Below are positions 25,726-34,324 of a DNA stretch of 64,000 nt, piece after piece. The stretch is from Frisingicoccus sp902471845 (GTDB taxonomy: Bacteria; Bacillota; Clostridia; Lachnospirales; Lachnospiraceae): NCBI RefSeq assembly GCF_047030795.1, contig NZ_JBKYIC010000001.1; one strand, written 5' to 3'. How positions within the stretch are numbered: the first letter of the stretch is position 1; each line of letters begins with the position of its first letter. The translations under genes were made by a program, and so were the position numbers. Under the pieces are notes generated by a model. It was not told the DNA's origin. It made no database searches and worked only from the letters and a program-made list of their open reading frames with translations.

Positions 25726-26373
25726 ATGAAATCAATACTTTTAATCGGATTGGGACGATTTGGAAAACATATTGCCATGCATCTGAATCAGTTGGGACAT
25801 CAGGTTATGGCGGTTGATCATGAAGAGGAGCGCATAGAAGCAGTGCTGCCGTTTGTGACCAATGCCCAAATTGGTGACAGCACAAATGCGTATTTTCTGG
25901 AATCTCTGGGAATCAGCAATTATGATGTCTGTATAGTGGCCATTGGAAATGATTTTCAGAGTTCTCTGGAGACGACCTCTCTGCTTAAAGAACTTGGAGG
26001 CAAAATGGTCGTGTCCAGAGCAGCCAGAGATGTACAGGCCAAATTTCTCCTGCGCAATGGGGCGGATGAAGTGGTTTATCCGGAAAAACAGCTTGCCAAA
26101 TGGACGGCAATCCGTTATAGCGCCGATCATATTTTGGATTATATAGAATTGGATGAAGACCATGCCATGTTCGAAGTTTCAGTTCCCGAGGCTTGGGCTG
26201 GTCGGACAATCGGACAGATTGATATTCGAAAAAAATTCAGTATCAATATCATGGGGATTAAAAAAAGCGGAAAACTGGAATTGTCAATTTCTCCTGACAC
26301 GGTACTGGAAGCAGAGGATACCATGCTGGTGCTTGGCAGAAATAAGAATCTTCAAAAATGTTTCCGCATATAA
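25726..26373 (+). CDS. ktrA: Potassium channel regulatory protein KtrA/TrkA (RCK)
   Basis: A 215-residue RCK protein. An N-terminal Rossmann domain contains IGLGRFGKHIA and an acidic strand end (DHEEER) for adenine nucleotide binding, and a C-terminal RCK-C domain begins near residue 135. It forms the ring that gates the upstream KtrB. I chose the ATG at 25726 because GGAGG lies 10 nt upstream; the frame extends further upstream without an RBS. A KdpD gene begins 36 bp later. Confidence 0.93.
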   Translation: MKSILLIGLGRFGKHIAMHLNQLGHQVMAVDHEEERIEAVLPFVTNAQIGDSTNAYFLESLGISNYDVCIVAIGNDFQSSLETTSLLKELGGKMVVSRAARDVQAKFLLRNGADEVVYPEKQLAKWTAIRYSADHILDYIELDEDHAMFEVSVPEAWAGRTIGQIDIRKKFSINIMGIKKSGKLELSISPDTVLEAEDTMLVLGRNKNLQKCFRI

Positions 26374-26409
26374 AGCGGGTAGCAGATCAGGGGAACAGAA
26401 GGTGAAAAT

Positions 26410-29331
26410 ATGCAGGATATGTTATTGCTGGCGGCTGTAGCAGCAACATTTTGTTTTGGCTGGTTTTTGATGAAAAAACTGGATTTCTTTCTGGAAAATA
26501 ACTGTCAGTCACTGAATCCTCAGTTACAATTTGAAAAGAACAGGTTGCAGAATGGCTTTTTATCGGTACCTCATGATATAATAAAAAGAAATATGTGGAA
26601 TAAAGTCCAGGGGATTGCTGTCAGAAAGGGAGAAAAGCAGATGGAGATGTCAAGACAAGACCCGGATCAGTTAGCGCATGTAATCCGTAAGGATATGCCC
26701 AATGGAAGCCGAGGAAAGCTGAAAATATTTTTTGGTTATGCTGCCGGGGTCGGAAAGACCTATGCCATGCTGCAGGCGGCACATCAGGCGAAAGAACGTG
26801 GAATTGATGTGGTGGCGGGATATATAGAACCGCATGCACGACCGCAGACAACAGCCTTACTTTGCGGATTGGAACAGATTCCGATAAAACAAATCAAGCA
26901 CGATGGAATTTTTCTCCGAGAATTTGATATTGATGCTGCTCTGAAGCGAAAACCTGAGATTATATTGGTGGATGAGTTTGCCCATACCAATGCAGAAGGC
27001 AGCCGTCATGTCAAAAGATATCAGGATGTGCAGGAGTTATTAAATGCAGGTATTAACGTTTATACAACGGTCAATGTCCAGCATATTGAGAGCCTGAATG
27101 ATATGGTTGCCTCTATCACCGGAATTATGGTGAGGGAACGTATTCCGGACTCGGTCTTTGACCAGGCGAATCAGGTGGAACTGGTGGATATAGAGCCGGA
27201 GGAACTGTTGGAACGACTGACAAGCGGAAATGTCTACCGGGAAGACCAGGCAGAAAATGCAGCAGTGAATTTTTTTAACGTGGAAAACCTGACAGCTTTG
27301 CGTGAGATTGCTCTGCGGCGTTGCGCCGACAGAGTAAATCTTCTGATGGAAAGTGCCCGGATTCAAAGCCGCAGTTATTATCATACCGACGAGCATATTC
27401 TCGTATGTCTTTCTTCATCACCCTCTAATGCAAAAATCATTCGCACAGCTGCGCGGATGGCAATGGCCTTTCGAGGCGCGTTTACAGCTCTTTTTGTGGA
27501 GACGCCGGGTGGAGAGTTCATGAATGAGAGTGATAAAAAAAGACTGCGGGAGAATATGCGTCTGGCGGAACAGCTTGGTGCGGCTATTGAGACCAGTTAT
27601 GGCGAGGATGTTCCTTATCAGATTGCCGAGTTTGCAAGATTATCCGGTGTTTCCAAAATTGTGATCGGCCGCAGTACGGCAACTCGAAAAAGCATATTTG
27701 GCAAGCCGACGCTGACGGAACGTCTGATCGATGCAGCTCCCAATCTGGACATTCATGTTATCCCGGATGCCAGCGCTGAAAACAAGTATTCGGATGTAAA
27801 AATAAAAATGCCCGGGCCCATGCCGGCGCGCGATATAGGGAAAAGCATATTGGTGCTTTTGATTGCCACATTGATTGGTTACACTTTTTATTCTCTTGGA
27901 TTTACAGAAGCAAATATTATTGCTGTCTATATTTTTGGTGTCCTGATTACTTCAATTATTACGACAAATCGTCTGTGCAGCCTTGTGACCTCGTTTGTCA
28001 GTGTACTGGTATTTAATTTCTTCTTTACCATCCCGCGATTTACATTTCATTTTTATGACCCGGACTATCTGGTGACATTCACTATTATGTTAATGGTAGC
28101 AATTTTAACGGGATCACTGACCACCAAGTTAAAAGACAATGCAAAGCAATCTGCCCAGGCAGCATTTCGAATGAAGATTTTGTTTGAAACAAATCAGCTT
28201 TTTCAAAAAGAAACGGATGAACAATCCATCTTAAATGCAACAGCGGGACAGCTTATAAAGCTGCTGAAAAGAGATCTGGTGATCTATCCGTCTGATGGAA
28301 AGGGTTTAGCTGACCCGGTCATTTACCAGGCGGGAGACGGCGATACATATGATTTGACTTCTGAAAATGAAAAAGCAGTGGCAGCATGGGTTTTTCGAAA
28401 TAACAAACATGCAGGAGCGACAACAGATACTTTATCCAATGCCAGATGCCGCTATCTTGCTGTTCGAGTCAATGACCAGGTATATGGTGTGGTGGGGATT
28501 GCCATGGATGAGGTACCTCTGGATTCCTTCGAAAACAGTGTCCTCCTGTCGATTCTCGGAGAATGTGCTCTGGCCCTGGAGAATATAAAAAATGCGAAAG
28601 AAAAAGAAGAGGCTGCCATACTGGCCAAAAATGAACAGCTTAGGGCGAATCTGCTTCGGGCAATTTCTCATGATTTGCGTACCCCGCTGACTTCTATTTC
28701 CGGGAGTGCCAGTAACCTGTTGACGAACTATGAGAAGATGGATGATGCCATCAGGGTACAGACATTTACAGATATTTATGATGATTCCATGTGGCTGATC
28801 AATCTGGTGGAAAATCTGCTGGCTGTTACAAGAATCGAGGGAGGGCAGGTCGATTTAACCAGGTCTGTGGAACTGATGGATGAGGTGATTACGGAGGCCC
28901 TGCGGCATATTAACCGCAAAAGCAAAGAACATACGATTCGCGTCACTTTTTCACAGGATTTACTTTTGGCATACATTGATGCAAAGCTGGTTGTTCAGTT
29001 GATTATTAATCTGGTGGACAATGCCATTAAATATACGCCGGCCGGTTCTGCGATAGAAATTTATACGGACAAAAAAGAAGGATGGATTGTTGTATCCGTT
29101 TCCGACGATGGCCCTGGAATTCCCGATGATCAGAAGTCTCGGATTTTTGAGATGTTTTACAGCGGAGCAAATAAGATTGGGGACAGCCGCAGAAGCCTTG
29201 GTCTGGGGCTTTCTCTGTGTAAATCCATCGTCACTGCCCATGGTGGTACGATTTCCGTGTCGGATAACCAGCCAAAAGGTGCTGTTTTCACATTTACATT
29301 ACCAGCAGGGGAGGTTGAACTGAATGAATAA
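26410..29331 (+). CDS. kdpD: Sensor histidine kinase KdpD with an extra N-terminal membrane segment
   Basis: A 973-residue potassium/turgor sensor kinase. The KdpD domain has a Walker A GYAAGVGKT near residue 115 and Walker B IILVDEFAHTN. A universal-stress-like domain (about 325-450), four membrane helices (DUF4118, about 470-580), a GAF domain, HisKA (AISHDLRTPLTS) and HATPase (DNAIKYTP, DDGPGIP) follow. Two starts are possible. ATG 26410 has AAGGTG and adds 77 residues with a membrane helix (LLLAAVAATFCFGWFLMKK). ATG 26641, with GGGAG about 7-8 nt upstream, gives 896 residues, the normal KdpD length. The frame is open throughout. It overlaps kdpE by 8 nt. No kdpFABC is nearby, so the likely target is ktrBA. 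Confidence 0.92.
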   Translation: MQDMLLLAAVAATFCFGWFLMKKLDFFLENNCQSLNPQLQFEKNRLQNGFLSVPHDIIKRNMWNKVQGIAVRKGEKQMEMSRQDPDQLAHVIRKDMPNGSRGKLKIFFGYAAGVGKTYAMLQAAHQAKERGIDVVAGYIEPHARPQTTALLCGLEQIPIKQIKHDGIFLREFDIDAALKRKPEIILVDEFAHTNAEGSRHVKRYQDVQELLNAGINVYTTVNVQHIESLNDMVASITGIMVRERIPDSVFDQANQVELVDIEPEELLERLTSGNVYREDQAENAAVNFFNVENLTALREIALRRCADRVNLLMESARIQSRSYYHTDEHILVCLSSSPSNAKIIRTAARMAMAFRGAFTALFVETPGGEFMNESDKKRLRENMRLAEQLGAAIETSYGEDVPYQIAEFARLSGVSKIVIGRSTATRKSIFGKPTLTERLIDAAPNLDIHVIPDASAENKYSDVKIKMPGPMPARDIGKSILVLLIATLIGYTFYSLGFTEANIIAVYIFGVLITSIITTNRLCSLVTSFVSVLVFNFFFTIPRFTFHFYDPDYLVTFTIMLMVAILTGSLTTKLKDNAKQSAQAAFRMKILFETNQLFQKETDEQSILNATAGQLIKLLKRDLVIYPSDGKGLADPVIYQAGDGDTYDLTSENEKAVAAWVFRNNKHAGATTDTLSNARCRYLAVRVNDQVYGVVGIAMDEVPLDSFENSVLLSILGECALALENIKNAKEKEEAAILAKNEQLRANLLRAISHDLRTPLTSISGSASNLLTNYEKMDDAIRVQTFTDIYDDSMWLINLVENLLAVTRIEGGQVDLTRSVELMDEVITEALRHINRKSKEHTIRVTFSQDLLLAYIDAKLVVQLIINLVDNAIKYTPAGSAIEIYTDKKEGWIVVSVSDDGPGIPDDQKSRIFEMFYSGANKIGDSRRSLGLGLSLCKSIVTAHGGTISVSDNQPKGAVFTFTLPAGEVELNE

Positions 29332-30025
29332 ACCCTTAATATTGGTTGTGGAGGATGATCCTCCGGTACGCAACCTGATTACAACAACATTAAAAACGAA
29401 TGATTACCGCTATTTAGTTGCGGCTAATGGAGAGACTGCGATTTTAGAAGCTTCTTCGCATAACCCGGACATTGTATTACTTGATCTGGGGCTGCCGGAT
29501 ATGGACGGTGTACAAGTGATTCAAAATATCCGTTCCTGGTCAAATCTTCCAATCATCGTTATCAGTGCCAGAAGCGAGGATAGTGACAAGATTGAGGCAC
29601 TGGATGCGGGAGCAGATGATTATTTGACCAAACCGTTTTCTGTGGAGGAATTACTGGCAAGGCTGCGAGTGACGCAGCGCAGACTTTCAATCATGTCCAC
29701 GGAAATGTTAATGGCCAGTTCTATATTCATCAATGGGAAACTGCGGGTGGATTATGCCGGCGGATGTGCCTATCTGGATGGGCAGGAACTGCACCTGACA
29801 CCGATTGAGTATAAACTGTTGTGTCTGCTTTCCAAAAATGTTGGAAAAGTACTGACCCATACCTTTATTACACAGAATATCTGGGGGCGGAGTTGGGATA
29901 ATGATGTTGCGTCTCTGCGCGTTTTTATGGCAACACTCCGAAAGAAACTGGAACCGGACAGTGATTCGCCCCAGTATATTCAGACACATATTGGCGTTGG
30001 GTATCGAATGATGAAAGTGGAATAA
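29324..30025 (+). CDS. kdpE: Response regulator KdpE (OmpR family)
   Basis: A 233-residue regulator. The receiver domain carries VVEDDPP, the phosphoacceptor Asp in IVLLDLGLPDMDG, and the conserved Lys in LTKPFS. The winged helix (about 130-230) contains LTPIEYKLLCLL and ends in IGVGYRM. It overlaps kdpD by 8 nt and should be phosphorylated by it. The ORF ends 32 bp before a convergent gene; no clear terminator is seen there. Confidence 0.95.
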   Translation: MNKPLILVVEDDPPVRNLITTTLKTNDYRYLVAANGETAILEASSHNPDIVLLDLGLPDMDGVQVIQNIRSWSNLPIIVISARSEDSDKIEALDAGADDYLTKPFSVEELLARLRVTQRRLSIMSTEMLMASSIFINGKLRVDYAGGCAYLDGQELHLTPIEYKLLCLLSKNVGKVLTHTFITQNIWGRSWDNDVASLRVFMATLRKKLEPDSDSPQYIQTHIGVGYRMMKVE

Positions 30026-30057
30026 GTGAGAATAGTTGCACCCAATATTCATACATA

Positions 30058-30981
30058 TCAGGTCACTTCATCTGTCTTCTGGTTTTTTAATGTGAGGACG
30101 GAATGCTTTGAGGTAGGTATTTCGGAAAGAAATAATCCGAGTAATGCAAGCACTGTACCTACACCGGACATTATGGTTACCGGTTCACGCAGGATGAGGG
30201 CAGACGTGACAACTGTGATAACTGGAACTAAGTAAATGTAAATGCTTGTCTTGACAGCACCTAAAATTTTGACAGCCATGTTCCAGGTGACAAAGCACAG
30301 TGCAGATGCTCCTAATCCAAGGAAAATAAGATTTCCAAGATAGACCGGACTTAAAAACCTCTCTGCTCCGATGCGGAAGTCAAACAGGAATAATACTGGT
30401 ATCATAAACACGATGCCATAAGCAAATACACGTCTTGTGGTTTGGATGGTATGATATCCAAAATCACTGATTTTCCGTGTCAATACGGAGTAGCAGGCCC
30501 ACACAACTGCCGCAGCCAGGGCCAACAAGTCACCGATAGGGTTAAGCTGCATCTTTGCCCCGTTAAAGCTGATCAGGCAGATACCGACCATTGCAACCAC
30601 AAATCCGAAGAAGAAATTTGCACGCAGTTTTTCATCTTTTGTGAATAGGTGAGTGAGCATCGCTGTGAAAAAAGGTGCGATGGAAATAATCACACCTACG
30701 TTGGAAGCCATTGTATAAGTCAATGCGATGTTCTCCAGAAGATAATACAGGCATATGCCACACAGTCCTGCCGCTGCAAAGACCGCTTCCTGTCGTTTGG
30801 TTGTTTTTTTCATCCGGCGGGGATAGACAATCAGCAGAGCCAGAAAACCCATGATAAACCGGAAGAACAGGATTTCTATTGGTTCAAAATCTACTAAAAG
30901 CACCTTGGTGGAAATAAAAGTAGTTCCCCATATCAGGATTGTTACCAATGCCGCCAGATGTCCAGTTGCTTTTTTATTCAT
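30058..30981 (-). CDS. EamA-family (DMT) transporter
   Basis: A 307-residue membrane protein with about ten helices arranged as two EamA repeats. It starts near LAALVTILIWGTTFISTKVLL and the second repeat begins around LLALAAAVVWACYSVL, both typical of drug/metabolite exporters. Substrate unknown. The start overlaps the end of the AraC gene by 8 nt, with AGGAGG 9 nt upstream, so the pair is one operon and the regulator likely senses the exported compound or its precursor. Confidence 0.9.
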   Translation of the reverse strand: MNKKATGHLAALVTILIWGTTFISTKVLLVDFEPIEILFFRFIMGFLALLIVYPRRMKKTTKRQEAVFAAAGLCGICLYYLLENIALTYTMASNVGVIISIAPFFTAMLTHLFTKDEKLRANFFFGFVVAMVGICLISFNGAKMQLNPIGDLLALAAAVVWACYSVLTRKISDFGYHTIQTTRRVFAYGIVFMIPVLFLFDFRIGAERFLSPVYLGNLIFLGLGASALCFVTWNMAVKILGAVKTSIYIYLVPVITVVTSALILREPVTIMSGVGTVLALLGLFLSEIPTSKHSVLTLKNQKTDEVT

Positions 30982-31819
30982 TTGACATTTCCTCCTTTGC
31001 GGATTCTTTCTCTAAAAATATATCACGGTAAAGACCGGGGGCCAGACCGATAAATCGGTTGAAATAGTTCGTGAAGTGACTCTGGTCTGAAAAGCCTGTC
31101 TGCATGGCCGCTTCAATGGGAGGTACACCCTGTTCCAGAAGTTTCTTTGCTTTGCCAATGCGTATGTTCACCAGATAACTGTATGGTGTGACACCCTTGG
31201 ATTTGGTAAAGGCTCTAAGCAGCGTGGACTTGCTTAGGCCAGTATGGCGGCAGATCTGGACTAAATAAATCCGGTCTGCATAGTGCTGTTCAATGAAATC
31301 GCAGGCTTTTTCAATTTCTTCCCGGCATTCTGGAATACAGCTTGGAGAGGTCTGGCCGTACCGTTGAATCAGCAGTGATATGAGAAGCAGCAGATTTTCT
31401 TCTTTACCAAACTCACAATAACCTTTCATGACCAGTTGGTGAAGTGGGTGCAGATAGCAGGCCACTTCCTCATCGAAAATCACGTTTGTAGAAAAAACGG
31501 GAAGTTCCATTCTCCCAGTTACTTCCTCTGCTAAATCCAGCATGACTTCTTTGGTAATGTTAAATCCCCGGTAATCCAATGTGCCATCATCGCTTTGGAC
31601 ACAGGCATGGTTATCTCCTGGATTAAAAAGAATAATATCGCCTTTTGTTATCGTATATTCTTGATTTTTACAGGAAAGTACACGCTGTCCGTTCTCTACA
31701 AATCCAATCACGTAGTATTCATGGAAGTGGTTCGGAAACGGCTGTACAATTCCTTCAAAACGGTATGCTTCGATTTGAAGCTCGTCATCATAAACTACGG
31801 TTCTTGTCTCTTTCTTCAT
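30974..31819 (-). CDS. AraC-family transcriptional regulator
   Basis: A 281-residue activator type. An N-terminal cupin-like ligand domain (HFHEYYVIGFVENG, GDIILFNPGDNHAC) is followed by a C-terminal double helix-turn-helix, first helix region IYLVQICRHTGLSKSTLLRAF and the second ending GFSDQSHFTNYFNRFIG-type. It is the first gene of a two-gene operon with an EamA exporter. AAGGAGG lies upstream of the ATG. Confidence 0.92.
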   Translation of the reverse strand: MKKETRTVVYDDELQIEAYRFEGIVQPFPNHFHEYYVIGFVENGQRVLSCKNQEYTITKGDIILFNPGDNHACVQSDDGTLDYRGFNITKEVMLDLAEEVTGRMELPVFSTNVIFDEEVACYLHPLHQLVMKGYCEFGKEENLLLLISLLIQRYGQTSPSCIPECREEIEKACDFIEQHYADRIYLVQICRHTGLSKSTLLRAFTKSKGVTPYSYLVNIRIGKAKKLLEQGVPPIEAAMQTGFSDQSHFTNYFNRFIGLAPGLYRDIFLEKESAKEEMSNE

Positions 31820-31943
31820 GTGCGGTTTCCTCCTTGCTGTTTTCTATTGTAGCATTTCAGATTTCAAAAGGCTTGTAAAATATCTTCATTTTTTGTAATG
31901 TCAATGAATTTGTGCCAAATACAGGGGTCAGAAAAAACAATTC

Positions 31944-31972
31944 TTGCAAAAAAATGTCTTAAGTGCTACAAT
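31944..31972 (+). promoter_or_regulatory. Promoter of the c-di-GMP riboswitch/EAL unit
   Basis: TTGCAA (31944-31949), 17-bp spacer, TACAAT (31967-31972). The expected start near 31979 falls just before the riboswitch aptamer. Confidence 0.82.
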
Positions 31973-31989
31973 TATAACAATTGAAAAAT

Positions 31990-32069
31990 TGTTGGCAAAA
32001 TCGGAGAAATTCGATGATGCAAAGTTAAAGGGACTACCTCGTAAGGAATGTCAGCCAGTTACCGCAGCA
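31990..32069 (+). ncRNA. Cyclic-di-GMP-I (GEMM-I) riboswitch aptamer
   Basis: The landmarks of the class are present in order. GGCAAA (31994-31999) is followed by a hairpin ATCGGA-GAAA-TTCGAT (32000-32015) capped by the GAAA tetraloop, then GATGCAAAG (32014-32023), a second stem region beginning GGGACTACC with an inner CCT-CGTA-AGG hairpin, then CAGCCAGTTACCG near 32052-32064. A closing helix P1 can form between TGTTG (31990-31994) and CAGCA (32065-32069). The 3' strand of P1 is also the 5' arm of the downstream terminator, so ligand binding should favour readthrough (an ON switch); that direction is inference. The downstream genes make and break c-di-GMP. Confidence 0.9.
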
Positions 32070-32095
32070 CAAGCGAGTTTGTGCTGCATTTTTTT
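32064..32095 (+). terminator. Expression-platform terminator of the riboswitch
   Basis: GCAGCACAA (32064-32072) pairs with TTGTGCTGC (32079-32087), followed by ATTTTTTT. It overlaps the P1 closing helix of the aptamer by six bases and is 110 bp before the EAL gene. Confidence 0.93.
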
Positions 32096-32208
32096 ATGCG
32101 ATTAAAGATATTGAGTATGTGAATTTTGTCGTACAGAATGATGAAATTTCAAATTAGTATAAGATAAGTTAAAAATAAAATTGATTTGAAATAAAGGAAC
32201 GAAATGAA

Positions 32209-34275
32209 ATGATGAACAAAGAGAAAAGATTTCATTCTCACTACCGCTGGATTTTTTGGATTATAGTCGGAATATGCGGGTGCCTGCTGATGGTCAGTCC
32301 GGGGAAGAACTTGAAAGCAGAAGCAGTGACGGTAACTGTGCAGGACAGCGAAGAAGAAGCAGCTACAGAAACTGTGCAGAGCAGCGGACAGGAAGGAACT
32401 GTCTCGGACTGGGTCAAGACGACTTCAGAGGCAACAGGTGACGGCGACAGTATTTATATTGCAGGGAATCCGGACAAATTCCCTGTAGAATATTATAATT
32501 CGGATACAAGGTGTTATGAAGGAATTCTGCCGGAACTTTTGAAACAGATCGGAGAAAAAACAGGACTTCGCTTTACCTATATTCAGGCTGGAAAAGATGA
32601 TGAACGGACGCGGCTTGCAAGAAACGGTCAGGTTGAACTCATATCCGGCTATGGAGCAGACAGAAATTTTGTCAATGAGATGAAGCTTCGCACCAGTCCT
32701 GTTATTTTGAAGTGGAGTGAGAGCGGTGAAGCGGAGGAAGTTTACCTTGTTTTTACGGTTATTGCCGGCGAGAAACAGATCCAGATGATTGAGAACAGCC
32801 TTGACGAAATTTCGGGCAGTGAGTTGGCAGAAATGACGGTAAGCCGCTGGATGACAGAGGAACGGTCGAAGATTCCAACCTGGACATGGATTGCCGTGGC
32901 TGTTGTTTTCATTCTCCTTATAGCATTTCTGTTTATTATTCTTGGAAAATTGAAAGAATATAAACAGGAGGCGGAACGGGATGAGAGATTTGATCTGCTG
33001 ACAGGAATCGGAAACAAGTATTATTTTGTTCAATGTTTTGAAAAATATATCTCCGACCAGAAGCGGGCGCTCTACAGTCTTATTTATATCGGCTTTCAGA
33101 TTGAAAAGGTGAATAAATATTATGGGGAATCAGAGGCAGAGAATCAGTTGAAATACGCGGCCAAAGAGCTGATGGTGAGTACGTCGGATATTAATCTGGT
33201 GGCAAGGCTCAGCGGCGGAGGATTTGCGGTGGTAAGGGCTGCGCAGAGCGAAGAGGAAGCCGGGGAATGGACAAAAGAAGTGCTTCATCGTCTAAATCGT
33301 TATGGTGAAAAATCTGGAAAAGATTTTCATCCCAATTTTTATGCAGGAATTTATATGCTGAGGAGGGATGACATAGACTGTGCAACGGTTCTTAACAATG
33401 CCGCGCGGGGGTATCACTATGCTGTAAGTCGGGGAACTCCTTATGAATTTTCTAATGCAAGTCTTCTTAACAGCGAAAAGGAAAAAATGCAGTTAAAAAA
33501 AGGTGTTTTTGAAGCGATTGAAAAGGGAGAATTCAAAATGTTTCTTCAGCCGATAATTGACAGAAGAAAGCAGAACATTATTGGAGCCGAGTCTCTTTCT
33601 CGTTGGGAACATCCGACGAAGGGGATGCTGCATCCAGGAAAATATATCGAGATCATGGAAGAAGAAGCCAGCATCTCCAATCTTGATTTTTTTATCTTTG
33701 AGATGGCATGCAGACAATTGGAAGAATGGAAACAGGAGGGGAAAAATTTATTTCTTTCCTGTAATTTTACACGGATGACGATAGCCCAGGAAGATTTTGC
33801 AGAGGAATTGGAAAAGATTGCCGGACGGTATGAATTTGATTACTCGAATCTTGTGATTGAGATTACGGAAGATGTTATGGAAAAAAATAAAGAAATGGCC
33901 TTTGACAATATATCCAGATGCAAAGCTTTGGGGTTTAAGATTGCATTGGACGATATAGGAAGTGGTTACACTTCGTTTTCAGATTTGCGGGATTATCCGA
34001 TTGATATTGTCAAGATTGACCGTTCAATTTTAAATTCTGCGGTGACAGAACAGGGGATTGCATTGTTGGGAGGATTGATTATTCTGGTACATAGTCTTAA
34101 AATGATGGTTCTCTGCGAAGGCGTTGAAACTCAACAGCAATTTGAATTGCTTTCTCAATTGAATTGTGATTATGTGCAGGGCTATTATTTCTACCGGCCG
34201 CTGCCGAAAGGAGAGATTTGCCGTATTTTAGATGAAGAGGATCTCAGGGCTGTGAGGGGGAAAACCGGAAGATGA
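32209..34275 (+). CDS. Membrane c-di-GMP phosphodiesterase (degenerate GGDEF + EAL)
   Basis: A 688-residue protein. A membrane helix (about 15-32) leads to an external region (about 80-205) whose start resembles a solute-binding (SBP_bac_3-like) fold (YEGILPELLKQIGEKTGL). A second helix lies at about 222-246. The GGDEF domain (260-415) has SGGGF in place of GGDEF, so no cyclase activity is expected. The EAL domain (425-680) keeps key residues: ESLSRW, SCNFTRM, EITED, DDIGSGY, VKIDRS, CEGVETQ and QGYYFYRP. It should degrade c-di-GMP to pGpG in response to an external signal. It is controlled by the GEMM-I riboswitch, giving negative feedback. A diguanylate cyclase gene follows after 49 bp. Confidence 0.93.
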   Translation: MMNKEKRFHSHYRWIFWIIVGICGCLLMVSPGKNLKAEAVTVTVQDSEEEAATETVQSSGQEGTVSDWVKTTSEATGDGDSIYIAGNPDKFPVEYYNSDTRCYEGILPELLKQIGEKTGLRFTYIQAGKDDERTRLARNGQVELISGYGADRNFVNEMKLRTSPVILKWSESGEAEEVYLVFTVIAGEKQIQMIENSLDEISGSELAEMTVSRWMTEERSKIPTWTWIAVAVVFILLIAFLFIILGKLKEYKQEAERDERFDLLTGIGNKYYFVQCFEKYISDQKRALYSLIYIGFQIEKVNKYYGESEAENQLKYAAKELMVSTSDINLVARLSGGGFAVVRAAQSEEEAGEWTKEVLHRLNRYGEKSGKDFHPNFYAGIYMLRRDDIDCATVLNNAARGYHYAVSRGTPYEFSNASLLNSEKEKMQLKKGVFEAIEKGEFKMFLQPIIDRRKQNIIGAESLSRWEHPTKGMLHPGKYIEIMEEEASISNLDFFIFEMACRQLEEWKQEGKNLFLSCNFTRMTIAQEDFAEELEKIAGRYEFDYSNLVIEITEDVMEKNKEMAFDNISRCKALGFKIALDDIGSGYTSFSDLRDYPIDIVKIDRSILNSAVTEQGIALLGGLIILVHSLKMMVLCEGVETQQQFELLSQLNCDYVQGYYFYRPLPKGEICRILDEEDLRAVRGKTGR

Positions 34276-34324
34276 GAAGAGAATTTGAAAAATAGATAGA
34301 GCAATTTGAGGTGGAGGCATAAAA

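Noticed and set aside
30026..30235. Short ORF after kdpE on the plus strand
   Set aside because: It is antisense to the EamA gene and has no RBS; only a shadow frame.
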